Below, in pieces: positions 16,751 to 25,777 of a stretch of DNA of 64,000 bases; the first letter of the stretch is position 1, and each line of letters begins with the position of its first letter. This DNA is from an uncultured Bacilli bacterium (GTDB lineage Bacteria > Bacillota_I > Bacilli_A > RF39 > UBA660). The stretch lies in contig CAKPMY010000004.1 in the NCBI GenBank assembly GCA_934168245.1, positions 62,001-126,000 on the forward strand, read 5' to 3'. The notes below the pieces were generated by a model. It was not told the origin of the DNA. It did no database searches and was given only the letters and a program-made list of their open reading frames with translations. The position numbers were made by a program, and so were the translations under genes.

Positions 16751-17830
16751 TTATTCTAGATGGTTACCAGTATAGTCTAGAGTAGCAACTTCTACTTTAT
16801 TTATTGTTTCAAACTTTTTAGTTATTTTATCTGTTGTTATAGAGACATTTTCAACGTCTTTGTTTACAGTTTGAATACTTCTTGCTAGTTTGTCCCAACG
16901 TTCTTTATAGCGAGCAAATTCTAAACCTAGTTTATTAAGTTCTTCATGGATTATAGAAGTATATTTATCACGTTCAATATTTTTTATTATCATTTCTACT
17001 ACAGTTAAAGTTGAGATTAGAGTTGTTGGAGAAGTTATCCAGACTTTCTTTTTATAGGCATAATCAATGATGTCTTGGTGATAAGCATTTACTTCAGCAA
17101 AGATGGCTTCGGCAGGTAGAAAAAGGATGGCTTGATTGGCCGTTTCTCCTGGTATTATGTATTTACTACTTATGGCATCGATGTGCTTTTTCATGTCCTG
17201 TTTAAATAATTTTTCATAATTTTCTCTTAAATCTGGTGTTAGTTTTTTATCTACCATTAATTGATAATGTTCTAGTGGAAATTTGGAATCTATAGCGATT
17301 GTGCCAAGAGGTTCTGGGGCGAAAACAACGGAGTCGGCTATTACTCCAGTACTTAGAGTGTATTGTAGACGAAAAATATTGTCGTTTCTTTCGCCAAAAA
17401 CACTGGTCAAGATATGTTTTAAATTTACTTCACCAAATATTCCCCTAGTCTTCTTATCTGTTAGAATACTTTGGAGACTAACAATATCAGTTGACAAGGT
17501 TTCAATTTTTTTCTGAGCCTCATCTATTTTTGATAGACGTTCGATGACATTCATGAAAGTTTTATTGGTTTTTTCAAAATTTTGATCTAGTCTTTCATTT
17601 ACTCTTTCGTTAATTGCGATTAAACGTCGTTCTAGTTGTTCATTTAAAGCCGTAAAATCTTTATTTAAGTTACGACTTATATCTGATTTGAAGTCACCGA
17701 GTTCTTTCATCATACTTACTTCTAGTTTTCCTAGACGTTCAGTAATATTACTTTCATTGATATTTTTAAAAAGAGAGATTACTCCTAGTATTAGATTTAT
17801 GATTAATAAGGCTATAATTATATATTCCAT
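16751..17830 (-). CDS. rmuC: RmuC family DNA recombination protein
   Basis: A 359-aa RmuC, a protein thought to limit DNA inversions through a nuclease-like domain. It has an N-terminal membrane segment (MEYIIIALLIINLILGVISL), a long coiled coil (about 25-125), and the conserved core KKTRGIFGEVNLKHIL, IDSKFPLEHY and ANQAILFLPAEAIFAEV. The start at 17830 has AAGGAGC seven bases upstream, better than the longer frame at 17872. Apparently monocistronic. Confidence 0.9.
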   Translation of the reverse strand: MEYIIIALLIINLILGVISLFKNINESNITERLGKLEVSMMKELGDFKSDISRNLNKDFTALNEQLERRLIAINERVNERLDQNFEKTNKTFMNVIERLSKIDEAQKKIETLSTDIVSLQSILTDKKTRGIFGEVNLKHILTSVFGERNDNIFRLQYTLSTGVIADSVVFAPEPLGTIAIDSKFPLEHYQLMVDKKLTPDLRENYEKLFKQDMKKHIDAISSKYIIPGETANQAILFLPAEAIFAEVNAYHQDIIDYAYKKKVWITSPTTLISTLTVVEMIIKNIERDKYTSIIHEELNKLGLEFARYKERWDKLARSIQTVNKDVENVSITTDKITKKFETINKVEVATLDYTGNHLE

Positions 17831-17941
17831 GATTATGCTCCTTTTATTTTTTATTTTGAACCTTAATATCAAGGTTAATTTTTGTTTTAGAAACTTTTTG
17901 ATTATTAAATATTGATACTTCTTAGGTAGGTATTTTTTTAA

Positions 17942-18520
17942 TTAGTCAATGTTTGCTTTTTTACCTACTATTTTTGATAGGACATAGGCAATTACAATCA
18001 TTATTGACATGGTAATAATTGTTGTTATGTCAGTCATACTTTCTACTAGACTTTTACCAATGTATCCCCAAAAACTTATCATAAATATTTTGCCAATTAG
18101 AATGGCTAGTAAAAATTTCTTTTTTGACATACTAGATACTCCGGCTAAAATATTTATTAGAAAGGCCGGGGTGAATGGCAAGGTGATAATGACAGTTAAG
18201 TTTGATAAGGATATATTTTGGAATTTGTCGATGGCTTTATCTATTTTTTTCATAGTTTTTTTACTTAGATGTTTGTAGATTACGTTGTTTGAGATATAAT
18301 AAAAAAATAGATATGATATGTAACAGCCTATACAAGTTGATACCCATGAGGCAAGTATTCCTGGAATTAGACCAAATGTATGAGTATTTAAGGCTACAAA
18401 TACACTTAATGGTAAGACTGGAATAAATGATTCTAGAATTATTAAAAACATTCCTAGGAGAATGCCGCCGTTTGATATAACTCTTGTACTGTATTCAATA
18501 AATGTATTAATTATTTCCAA
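17942..18520 (-). CDS. TVP38/TMEM64 (VTT domain) membrane protein
   Basis: A 192-aa membrane protein with the VTT/DedA-like pattern: ESFIPVLPLSVFVALNTHTFG near the N-terminus, a glycine-containing re-entrant helix, then LPFTPAFLINILAGVSSM and a further helix pair. Family members are lipid scramblase-like or transport proteins. The start codon is probably TTG at 18520 (AAGGTG six bases upstream); a GTG at 18529 is the alternative. Confidence 0.8.
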   Translation of the reverse strand: MEIINTFIEYSTRVISNGGILLGMFLIILESFIPVLPLSVFVALNTHTFGLIPGILASWVSTCIGCYISYLFFYYISNNVIYKHLSKKTMKKIDKAIDKFQNISLSNLTVIITLPFTPAFLINILAGVSSMSKKKFLLAILIGKIFMISFWGYIGKSLVESMTDITTIITMSIMIVIAYVLSKIVGKKANID

Positions 18521-18595
18521 GTTATTCACCTTCTTCTTTTATTATAATACAAAATAAATACTCGGTCTATACAATCATTTTTGGTTTACATATTA

Positions 18596-18622
18596 AAAGA
18601 GAACTAGTGTCTAGTTCTCTTT
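18596..18622 (-). terminator. terminator after the rhodanese gene
   Basis: A perfect 12-pair stem, AAAGAGAACTAG (18596-18607) with CTAGTTCTCTTT (18611-18622), loop TGT. The minus strand then has TTTTAATA. It can fold on either strand, but both flanking genes run minus. Confidence 0.85.
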
Positions 18623-18649
18623 CTAAGTTAAGGTTGTAAATTGATCTTT

Positions 18650-18949
18650 TTAGATTCTTTTGGTGTTTAATTTATAACTATTGTAGCCACCGTTTAGACT
18701 GATTGTTTTATAACCTTTAGAGTTTAGTCGCTTGGCTATTTCCTTACTGGTATAGCCGGCTTGGCAATATAAGTAATATGTTTCTGTTTTGCTTAGGTAT
18801 TTTTCGGGACTTAATAATAGATATTCGTATGGGATGTTTATTGCCCTATCAATATGACTTAATTCATATATGTATTTGCTTCTTATATCAATGATGTTTG
18901 TATTTTGATTGGTATAGATATTAAGAAAATCCATCATATCTATTGTCAT
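18650..18949 (-). CDS. rhodanese-like domain protein
   Basis: A 99-aa single-domain rhodanese. NIIDIRSKYIYELSHIDRAINIPYEYL is the typical entry, and the active-site loop YCQAGYTSKEIA keeps the catalytic Cys. It likely carries a persulfide for sulfur transfer in the cytoplasm. It follows the secretion operon but is separated from it by a strong terminator, so it is not part of that unit. Ribosome site AGAGGTGAATAT. Confidence 0.85.
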   Translation of the reverse strand: MTIDMMDFLNIYTNQNTNIIDIRSKYIYELSHIDRAINIPYEYLLLSPEKYLSKTETYYLYCQAGYTSKEIAKRLNSKGYKTISLNGGYNSYKLNTKRI

Positions 18950-18982
18950 ATATTCACCTCTATAGTATTAGATGAAAAAAAA

Positions 18983-19005
18983 GAATCTATAGCAATTATA
19001 GACTC
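18983..19005 (-). terminator. terminator of the T4SS-Tad operon
   Basis: Minus-strand GAGTCTATA-ATTGC-TATAGATTC (9 pairs, one G-T) followed by eight T. It marks the 3' end of the long gene cluster that starts near 49000. Confidence 0.85.
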
Positions 19006-19008
19006 CTA

Positions 19009-20316
19009 TTATTTTATTATGTATGGATTATTTTCTGTTCCATCTCCACCAGTTATCATAGTACGACTGCTTAGTTTTATTACTGGTCTAACATAGTTGT
19101 AATCGATACAACTAGATTTTTTAATTGTACCATCACCTGTTATGGCATATACATAGGCACTTGTGTTAGCAACTGGTGTTGCGGTCCACCATTTATATTT
19201 TGATACTAAGTAGTTATAGTTTTGGCAAGAAACGCTTCCAGCACTTACACAGTTTGGATCTACACTAGCATTAATGTAGTCTGATATTGTTAATAAACCT
19301 AGTTTTTGATCTTTTTCTGTTGTTTGACATTCTATACTATTATTATTAGTGTTACTTGTGGCATCCCTTTTTCCTGTACAAACATCAAAACTTGATAGTT
19401 TGGCTCTTTCAGTAGCAGTAAAGATTCTCAAGTCTTCTTCATTTTCATCATATACTTTTTCCAAGAATTCTTTTACTCTACTTGAGGAATAATTATTTAT
19501 ACCGGCTTTATATTTTAATTCAGTATTATATCTGTCATCCCATGGTGCACTATATTCGGCATACTTTTCTGTTATTAGATAAGCATTTTTGTTGTTATCT
19601 AATTTGACAATTCTCCAAAGTGTTTCTCCAAATTGAACATAGTTGTCTACTTTTTCTCCACGGAATACGTAACTATTATCTAATTTATATAATCCATATC
19701 CAGAGGTAGTAACTGGTGAATCTTCTAATATAGCACTTGATAATGTTTTACTTCTATAACTTTCACCACAATTTAAGTCTGGTGTATAAATATAATCATT
19801 AGATGTTTTGGTAACACTAACTTTACCAGTACAAACTACACCTTTTTTTGTATATTCACTTAAGTCTTTCATTTTTCCGGCTTGAACTAAAGTTGGAGTT
19901 TCCACTTCAATTATTTGTAGTTCTGTCTTTGGAAGACTTTCTGGATACTCTGCAAAATATGATTTAGCAGCATTTACCATTATCTCTTCTATTTTTTCAT
20001 AACTATATTTTTTGCCACCTAATGAGGCTAAGCCCAACACTACAAATAGAAGGACTATGATACCTACAATTATAAAGGCAAGTTTCATGATAAATCCTTT
20101 AAAGTCTTCTCCTAAAAGACTGTTTGTGCTTTTCTTTTTAGAAGTTTTTTCTTCTTCGTCATCATCATCGTCTTCATCAGTATCAGGTTGAGGAGTTTTT
20201 TCTTCTTCGTCATCATCATCCGAATAGTCTTCATCTTCTTCAAATTCTTCTAGTTCATCTGCTTCAATGTCATTCACTTTGCCATCCTTTTTCCCTAAAT
20301 TAAAATTAATATTCAT
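19009..20316 (-). CDS. single-span surface protein with DUF6273-like domain and acidic cytoplasmic tail
   Basis: A 435-aa protein, last gene of the secretion cluster. Residues 18-60 are almost all Asp/Glu in an imperfect repeat. One membrane span lies at about 75-97. Then AAKSYFAEYPESLP begins an exterior domain with paired cysteines, ending in YVRPVIKLSSRTMITGGDGT with a PYIIK tail. The AAKxYF...LP segment and this C-terminal motif recur in the protein at 41298-43067, so the two share an architecture. A DUF6273-like fold is my best guess. A role as a surface or assembly component is inferred from position. Confidence 0.6.
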   Translation of the reverse strand: MNINFNLGKKDGKVNDIEADELEEFEEDEDYSDDDDEEEKTPQPDTDEDDDDDEEEKTSKKKSTNSLLGEDFKGFIMKLAFIIVGIIVLLFVVLGLASLGGKKYSYEKIEEIMVNAAKSYFAEYPESLPKTELQIIEVETPTLVQAGKMKDLSEYTKKGVVCTGKVSVTKTSNDYIYTPDLNCGESYRSKTLSSAILEDSPVTTSGYGLYKLDNSYVFRGEKVDNYVQFGETLWRIVKLDNNKNAYLITEKYAEYSAPWDDRYNTELKYKAGINNYSSSRVKEFLEKVYDENEEDLRIFTATERAKLSSFDVCTGKRDATSNTNNNSIECQTTEKDQKLGLLTISDYINASVDPNCVSAGSVSCQNYNYLVSKYKWWTATPVANTSAYVYAITGDGTIKKSSCIDYNYVRPVIKLSSRTMITGGDGTENNPYIIK

Positions 20317-20339
20317 AACTTAAGCTCCTTTCTTATATA

Positions 20340-22676
20340 TTAATTATCAAAGAAGTCATCGAAGAAATCGTCATCTGTATCATCATCTGATAACTCTAGA
20401 TTATTAACATTTGCTTTATTTTCAACTACAGGAGTTGTTTCTAATGATTTTATATCATTTGCTTGAATTGGATTTGGTATTTCTGGAATCGGTTGTTCAC
20501 TTAATGGAGTTTGGCCTATTTCCGGAATTGGTTGTTCTCTTACTGGTGTTGTTGCTAGTTGTTGTTTTTCTTTATTTTTCTTTTCTTCCTCTTCAAGTTC
20601 GGCTATTTTAGCATCTATCTTTTTAACTAATTCATCAACATCAAAGTTGAAACTGTCATCAACTGGCGCCTTTTCAGGTGCTTTAGGTGTAGATGGTAGA
20701 TTTGGTTGAACAAATGTTTTTACTTCCCCTATATTATTCTTTGGTCTTTCTTCTGGAACAAATACAGGTTCAAATGGTTTCTTTTCAGGCTCTTTTGGTC
20801 GGTCTAAGAAAGATGATGAAAAGTCAAACGGAGTTGGTGATGTGGAAGATGATGACCCGATTGAACGACCAGCCATGGTTTTATTTTCACCAAAATTGAA
20901 TTCATTGATTTTTTCTGAAGGTTTTGGTGATGTGGCCTCTTCTTCTGCGGCATTCATCATTTCTAATAATTTCTTTTTCTTTTGATTCTTAACAAATTCC
21001 TTTATGTCAAAAGTATGTACTTCTCTTTTTGGTCTTGTAGGATACTTTGCTAATGGATATTTTTTACCCCAATCTATTTGCCAATCTGGAGTTAACTTAG
21101 TTTTAAATGGTTGTTTACGCATACGTAAGATTACAGTTTCATATTGTTTCATTCTTTGTAAGTCTGATACTGTTACTAAAGGAGTTGAGGCGGTCTTTTC
21201 ATCTTTTTTAGATTTTACCTCGCCACACATTTTTGAAATTTCTTCTAAGGCTTTCAATTCGGTAGTAATTAAGTAAATAATATTACCACAGTTACCTCTA
21301 ATTGTTTCAGCATCATCTTTACCATAAACAGCATCTAACTGAGCAAAGTTCTGAATAATCATTGTAAATCTAATAAGTCTTGAACGTGCGGCTGTAATCA
21401 TTGTTGTTACATCTTTTAATGGTGGCATGTTAGCAAACTCATCTAGAATGAAGTTGGTACGAACTGGTAGCTTTCCACCATGTTTTTGGGCTGTTGAAAT
21501 TAAAATTTCGTAAATTTGTTTTAAAAGAATTGTAACTAGTGAGTGGTATGTTTTCTTTTCATCTTGAATAACAATGAATACAGCAGTTGGTCTTTCACCA
21601 ATACTTTCTAGGTCTACACTACTGTAGGATAACATTTCACTTAGATTATCACGAGATGCAAATAGTTTTACTTTTTGTTTAAATACGGATAAAATACTAC
21701 CTTTAGTTTCGGTAGGAGCCATAATTGTACTTGAAGCATTTATAGCAGCAGCACTGGCTGGATCTTTGGCAGCGAAATATTCTTTAATATAGGTTGAACC
21801 ACCAAATTTTTCTTCACCGGTTGTTGTTGCTAGAGAGATACTATTAATATTTATTTCATCTTCCTTAGCATCTTCAAATAAACCTAGGGCTACTCCCGAA
21901 AAGTAGTCTGCTGATGTTTTTTCCCAGAATGGGTCAGCATTTTTATTGCTATCATCATATAGAATGTTTAAGGCTAAGTCATCTAGTAACTCGATTGCTT
22001 TGTCGTGATTGCCTGATTTATAAAGTTTATATGGTAAGGTCATTGGGTTCCAAGCACTACCATTTTGTGGGTCACGGAAGTTTAGTAGTAATATTTGATA
22101 ACCTTGTTCTCTTAGCATAAGGCTAGATTTTTCGTAGATTTCACCTTTTGGATCGGTTATAATCATTGATTCCCTGGCTTTTGCTAAACTACGTACTTGT
22201 GGAAAAACTACACCTTGTGTTTTACCAGAACCAGTAGCACCGATAATTAGGGAATGGTATTCACCATTATCTACCCATAACTCATCTTTGGTAACAATTA
22301 GTGGGATACCAGCCGCTTTAGCTCTTTTAGCTTGAACTGGTACACAATCTAATTCTTCTTTGATTTCTTTATCTTTAGCCCAACGGGAATATCCTTTGTC
22401 TTTCTTCTCTGTTGTTAGACCAAGTCCTTTTTCACGATCGAAAAAGTAAGAACTAACACTTATAAATAGAGCGCCTAGGGCTAATATGAAAAAGGTTAAG
22501 GTTGTTAAAATATATTTTGGCTCAAAGGCTGGGAATGGGTTAAGTCCTGATAAGGTCCCTTCTGTTGCAAAGGTTGATAGATTAACTACAACTATTGCTA
22601 CTACGTATAGTAAAAAACCAGCAAAAATACCAAATATTAATAAATCATGTGGATCTGCTCTAAACTTTAATTTCAT
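20340..22676 (-). CDS. virD4: VirD4/TraG-type coupling ATPase
   Basis: A 778-aa type IV coupling protein. Two N-terminal membrane spans (about 12-35 and 55-75) lead to a cytoplasmic ATPase with Walker A IIGATGSGKTQGVVFP (about residue 145), the TraG segment MIITDPKGEIYEKSS and Walker B NFILDEFANMPPLKDV. In conjugation this protein brings substrates to the channel. Residues from about 560 on are a disordered Pro/Glu-rich tail with an EQPIPEI repeat and an acidic end (SDDDTDDDFFDDFF), unusual for the family and a possible docking tail. No relaxase is encoded nearby, so the substrate is unknown. Confidence 0.9.
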   Translation of the reverse strand: MKLKFRADPHDLLIFGIFAGFLLYVVAIVVVNLSTFATEGTLSGLNPFPAFEPKYILTTLTFFILALGALFISVSSYFFDREKGLGLTTEKKDKGYSRWAKDKEIKEELDCVPVQAKRAKAAGIPLIVTKDELWVDNGEYHSLIIGATGSGKTQGVVFPQVRSLAKARESMIITDPKGEIYEKSSLMLREQGYQILLLNFRDPQNGSAWNPMTLPYKLYKSGNHDKAIELLDDLALNILYDDSNKNADPFWEKTSADYFSGVALGLFEDAKEDEININSISLATTTGEEKFGGSTYIKEYFAAKDPASAAAINASSTIMAPTETKGSILSVFKQKVKLFASRDNLSEMLSYSSVDLESIGERPTAVFIVIQDEKKTYHSLVTILLKQIYEILISTAQKHGGKLPVRTNFILDEFANMPPLKDVTTMITAARSRLIRFTMIIQNFAQLDAVYGKDDAETIRGNCGNIIYLITTELKALEEISKMCGEVKSKKDEKTASTPLVTVSDLQRMKQYETVILRMRKQPFKTKLTPDWQIDWGKKYPLAKYPTRPKREVHTFDIKEFVKNQKKKKLLEMMNAAEEEATSPKPSEKINEFNFGENKTMAGRSIGSSSSTSPTPFDFSSSFLDRPKEPEKKPFEPVFVPEERPKNNIGEVKTFVQPNLPSTPKAPEKAPVDDSFNFDVDELVKKIDAKIAELEEEEKKNKEKQQLATTPVREQPIPEIGQTPLSEQPIPEIPNPIQANDIKSLETTPVVENKANVNNLELSDDDTDDDFFDDFFDN

Positions 22677-22698
22677 ATTACTACTCCCTTTCGCTTTT

Positions 22699-22707
22699 AT
22701 TATAACA
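22699..22707 (-). promoter_or_regulatory. possible extended -10 promoter before virD4
   Basis: Minus-strand TGTTATAAT (22707-22699) fits an extended -10. No good -35 is seen. The 58-base gap between genes allows a secondary promoter. Confidence 0.4.
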
Positions 22708-22734
22708 TCTATTTAATAAATCGGCATTAATATT

Positions 22735-23508
22735 TTATTGATTGCTAACAATTATTTTAAATTCATTATTAGTAAATTTATATAGCATGTCGATTGGTGT
22801 TTCTACACTGTACTTACTGCAAGATAGGACAAACTCATATTTGTTGTCGTCATTGACGTCTATTATAGCACTAATGTATGGTTTACAGCCATTAAAACTT
22901 TGATTTTTTTCGATTGATTTATATATTGGATATATTGTACCATTCTTTTCCATAAAAACAATACTGAATATATAGTCCGGATTAGTTTCTATAGGAAAGA
23001 CATTACTTATGAAATAGAATTTTTCATTACTACCATCACCATCATAATCAATATCTATATAATTACTAAGGGTAAATTCTTGTGTTGTATTAAGGTTATT
23101 TTCTGTTAATACTTTGTTTACGGTAGTAAAATCGGTTATTTCATTAGTTGTGAATGGCTTTAGTTTCATTTTATAATTTGCTTGATAGGCAATTAAATTT
23201 CCCGTGTAATTGTATGGAGAACGATTTTCATCAAATAAATACCATTTTTCATCATAAACTACACTGTATTTACCAATGGCTTTGTCATCAATTATTATAT
23301 TAAATTTTTCCCAATTTAGGTCTTGGCGAGAGGATGTGGAACTTAGATTATGCCATCTATTTTCTTCTAGTTGCCAAACTGAACTATCGCCAACTATAAT
23401 GGTTGTTTTTAATTTACTTTGTTTTAGATTATCTCTACCATATAGGAAGAAGAAAACTAAAAAATAAACTACTATCATAATTAAAATTACAATATATCTT
23501 TTTTTCAT
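22735..23508 (-). CDS. membrane-anchored extracytoplasmic protein with Asp-rich loops
   Basis: A 257-aa protein with one N-terminal membrane segment (residues 5-24) and an exterior domain. DIDYDGDGSNEKFYFIS and IIDVNDDNKYEFVLSC look like calcium-binding FG-GAP/EF-hand-type loops. It sits between virD4 and the SpoIID/C39 wall enzyme, 10 bases from the latter, so it is probably a component or assembly factor of the secretion machine. No exact family recognised. Confidence 0.6.
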   Translation of the reverse strand: MKKRYIVILIMIVVYFLVFFFLYGRDNLKQSKLKTTIIVGDSSVWQLEENRWHNLSSTSSRQDLNWEKFNIIIDDKAIGKYSVVYDEKWYLFDENRSPYNYTGNLIAYQANYKMKLKPFTTNEITDFTTVNKVLTENNLNTTQEFTLSNYIDIDYDGDGSNEKFYFISNVFPIETNPDYIFSIVFMEKNGTIYPIYKSIEKNQSFNGCKPYISAIIDVNDDNKYEFVLSCSKYSVETPIDMLYKFTNNEFKIIVSNQ

Positions 23509-23517
23509 TCTTATCTC

Positions 23518-25755
23518 CTATCCAACCCTAAAGTAACTATAACGACTTGTGTTAGCCCAGTTATATTGCGCCCACATATTAGTAGAACGACTACCTGGAT
23601 CCATCATTATAATCTGATTGCCAGAAATATTATCTATTGCTACCCAGTGTTGACCAGTGTCACCTTTTACTTCAGCAACTACATAATAACCGGCACTTAA
23701 TAATTCTTGTAATTTACTCAATTTTTTATCTTGCCTCCAACGATGTACATTTATAGATGTTACATATTTGAAACTTGGAGCAACTTTTTGGACTGCATAC
23801 CAACTTAAGTTTCCGCCTGATACAAAACCATTGTTTCGATTCATGGCTTCAACGAAACTACCCGGATTAAAGTCACCTTGGACTATTGTTGGTACTCCAG
23901 ATTTGGCAATTAGTATAGAAATAGAAGTTGCTAAACAGCCTATCTGTCTGATTGTTTTTCCAGAATTACCTAAGGTGATATTTACCCAAGAACCTTCATA
24001 TTGTTTCCAGTTGGCATATGGTCCTGATGATGTAACTGTACAAGTTGTTGTACCATTAATATTACAACTATTTTCTTGGATATTTGTAACCGAATTGTAA
24101 TCGGATATTATTATTTGTTTATAATCCATTCCAGATGCAGCCATTGTCTTCCATCTGTTTTGGATACTACCTTGATAACCAATATTGGTAACATAACCAT
24201 TATTATCAACTGCAACCTGTCCTGTTACGGAACTTACAGCAGTTCTTAATGGTGACGTTTTTGATAATGGTCTTTTTATTGTTACTGGTTTAGTGTTAGC
24301 ACCTGAGTAAATTGTTGCTCCCGTTCTATCAGCAGTTACAGCACTTACTGTTGTTGAACAACCTTGGTCTGGGTCACAGTATACTTGGTCTTCTGTACAG
24401 TTTCTGATTTGAAGAATTGTTTGGCCATTTTCTTTGGCTAGTTTTAGACCTGCGGCATTATTCATGGCAGTTGGTCTACTTAGAGCAAAAGAACGAGCAA
24501 CAACGGCTTGAACTTTATATACTTCTGGACTTTGTCCCTCTCCCATTTCTCCATAAACAACACCTAAAATGTATTTTTCAAAATCAATTAATTGTTCACC
24601 GGCAATTGGAGTCCCCCAACCTTGATCCATGCAATTCATTAAACGAACTTTAATATTACCAGTACTTAAATTTTTAGCAATGGCTGTTTTACCAGTATTT
24701 ATACCTTTTATATTGTAACTACAGGTTCCTTGTGCAGAACAACTTGTTGTATCAGTACTTCCAATGAACTCATTATAACTAGCAATATAATCAATAACTT
24801 GCATTCCATAACCTTTTCTTCTTTCAAAAGAATAATCTGGAAGATAGTCATTAAATATTGTATTGGCTAGATTAGTTGCAAATGTTTCATCGTCATAACT
24901 ATATCCATCGGCTATGGCTTCGGCAATTTCTCTAATTTTAGAAGTTGTCATAGTTTTATAGTTAACACTACTGTCAGCATTTGACAATATATGATAGACA
25001 GCAATAATCTGTAAGGCTGTTACGTTTTTACCTTGAAGTTGTAAATCTAGTTTTACAGTGTTGATTCGATCATAGAAGTCTTGGGCATCGGCATTTCCTG
25101 TTGAGTAAACTATATCTCCAGTTGATTCACCAGCAGCACCTGAGGCACCTAAGGCTTCATCGAAGCCCCCATAAGTTACAGAATAAGTAGAAATAATCAG
25201 TAGGAGAAATCCAAAAGTAACTAGTACTATTGGAATAGCCATTACCATTACTTTTTTCATGCCAATGCTACCAAAACCTTTACCAGAGAAAGTTCCAGGT
25301 GATTCGCCTGACTTTCCTGACTGACTACTACCAGTTTTGGAAGCACCTTTTGCTCCTTTATCATTACCTAAAATTGGTTCTTTAGAAATACCTGCTCCCG
25401 CTTGAGGTGTAGCACTTCCTCCAGTGGCATTTCCGCCTTTCATGGCAGCGGCCTTACCTATGGCATCACTAGCACCAGATTCACTTAATTTATTAGAGGC
25501 ATCTTGTAATCTCTTTCCACCAGGCATTCTGTCCATAGCTTTGGTCATACCTTTGCCTAATTTTTCACTGGCTTTTCCACCGGTTATTTTATCGGCGGCT
25601 TTTACGGCACCCCCGGCGGCTACTGCTACCGGATGTCCGGATTGGATAGCAACGTCAGCTGCATTTCTGATGTTATTGGCATTATTTTTATCTGCTCGTT
25701 CTTTTTCAGAAATATTATCATTTTCACTATTTCTACGTGCTTTATAAGATGACAT
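23518..25755 (-). CDS. SpoIID-like + C39-like peptidase fusion, VirB1-type wall enzyme
   Basis: A 745-aa protein. Residues 1-165 are a cytoplasmic low-complexity Gly/Ala/Lys region. A membrane span follows at about 168-190. A SpoIID/LytB-like domain near 385-480 contains FEKYILGVVYGEMGEGQSPE and KVQAVVARSFALS. A C-terminal C39-like cysteine-peptidase domain (about 570-745) has GCLATSISIL (Cys), QHWVAID (His) and MMDPGS (Asp). SpoIID cleaves peptidoglycan glycan strands. Together the two domains could open the wall for the channel, replacing the usual SLT+CHAP VirB1-like protein. The combination is unusual. Activity is not proven. Confidence 0.75.
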   Translation of the reverse strand: MSSYKARRNSENDNISEKERADKNNANNIRNAADVAIQSGHPVAVAAGGAVKAADKITGGKASEKLGKGMTKAMDRMPGGKRLQDASNKLSESGASDAIGKAAAMKGGNATGGSATPQAGAGISKEPILGNDKGAKGASKTGSSQSGKSGESPGTFSGKGFGSIGMKKVMVMAIPIVLVTFGFLLLIISTYSVTYGGFDEALGASGAAGESTGDIVYSTGNADAQDFYDRINTVKLDLQLQGKNVTALQIIAVYHILSNADSSVNYKTMTTSKIREIAEAIADGYSYDDETFATNLANTIFNDYLPDYSFERRKGYGMQVIDYIASYNEFIGSTDTTSCSAQGTCSYNIKGINTGKTAIAKNLSTGNIKVRLMNCMDQGWGTPIAGEQLIDFEKYILGVVYGEMGEGQSPEVYKVQAVVARSFALSRPTAMNNAAGLKLAKENGQTILQIRNCTEDQVYCDPDQGCSTTVSAVTADRTGATIYSGANTKPVTIKRPLSKTSPLRTAVSSVTGQVAVDNNGYVTNIGYQGSIQNRWKTMAASGMDYKQIIISDYNSVTNIQENSCNINGTTTCTVTSSGPYANWKQYEGSWVNITLGNSGKTIRQIGCLATSISILIAKSGVPTIVQGDFNPGSFVEAMNRNNGFVSGGNLSWYAVQKVAPSFKYVTSINVHRWRQDKKLSKLQELLSAGYYVVAEVKGDTGQHWVAIDNISGNQIIMMDPGSRSTNMWAQYNWANTSRYSYFRVG

Positions 25756-25777
25756 GCTATCACCACCTAACTACTTT

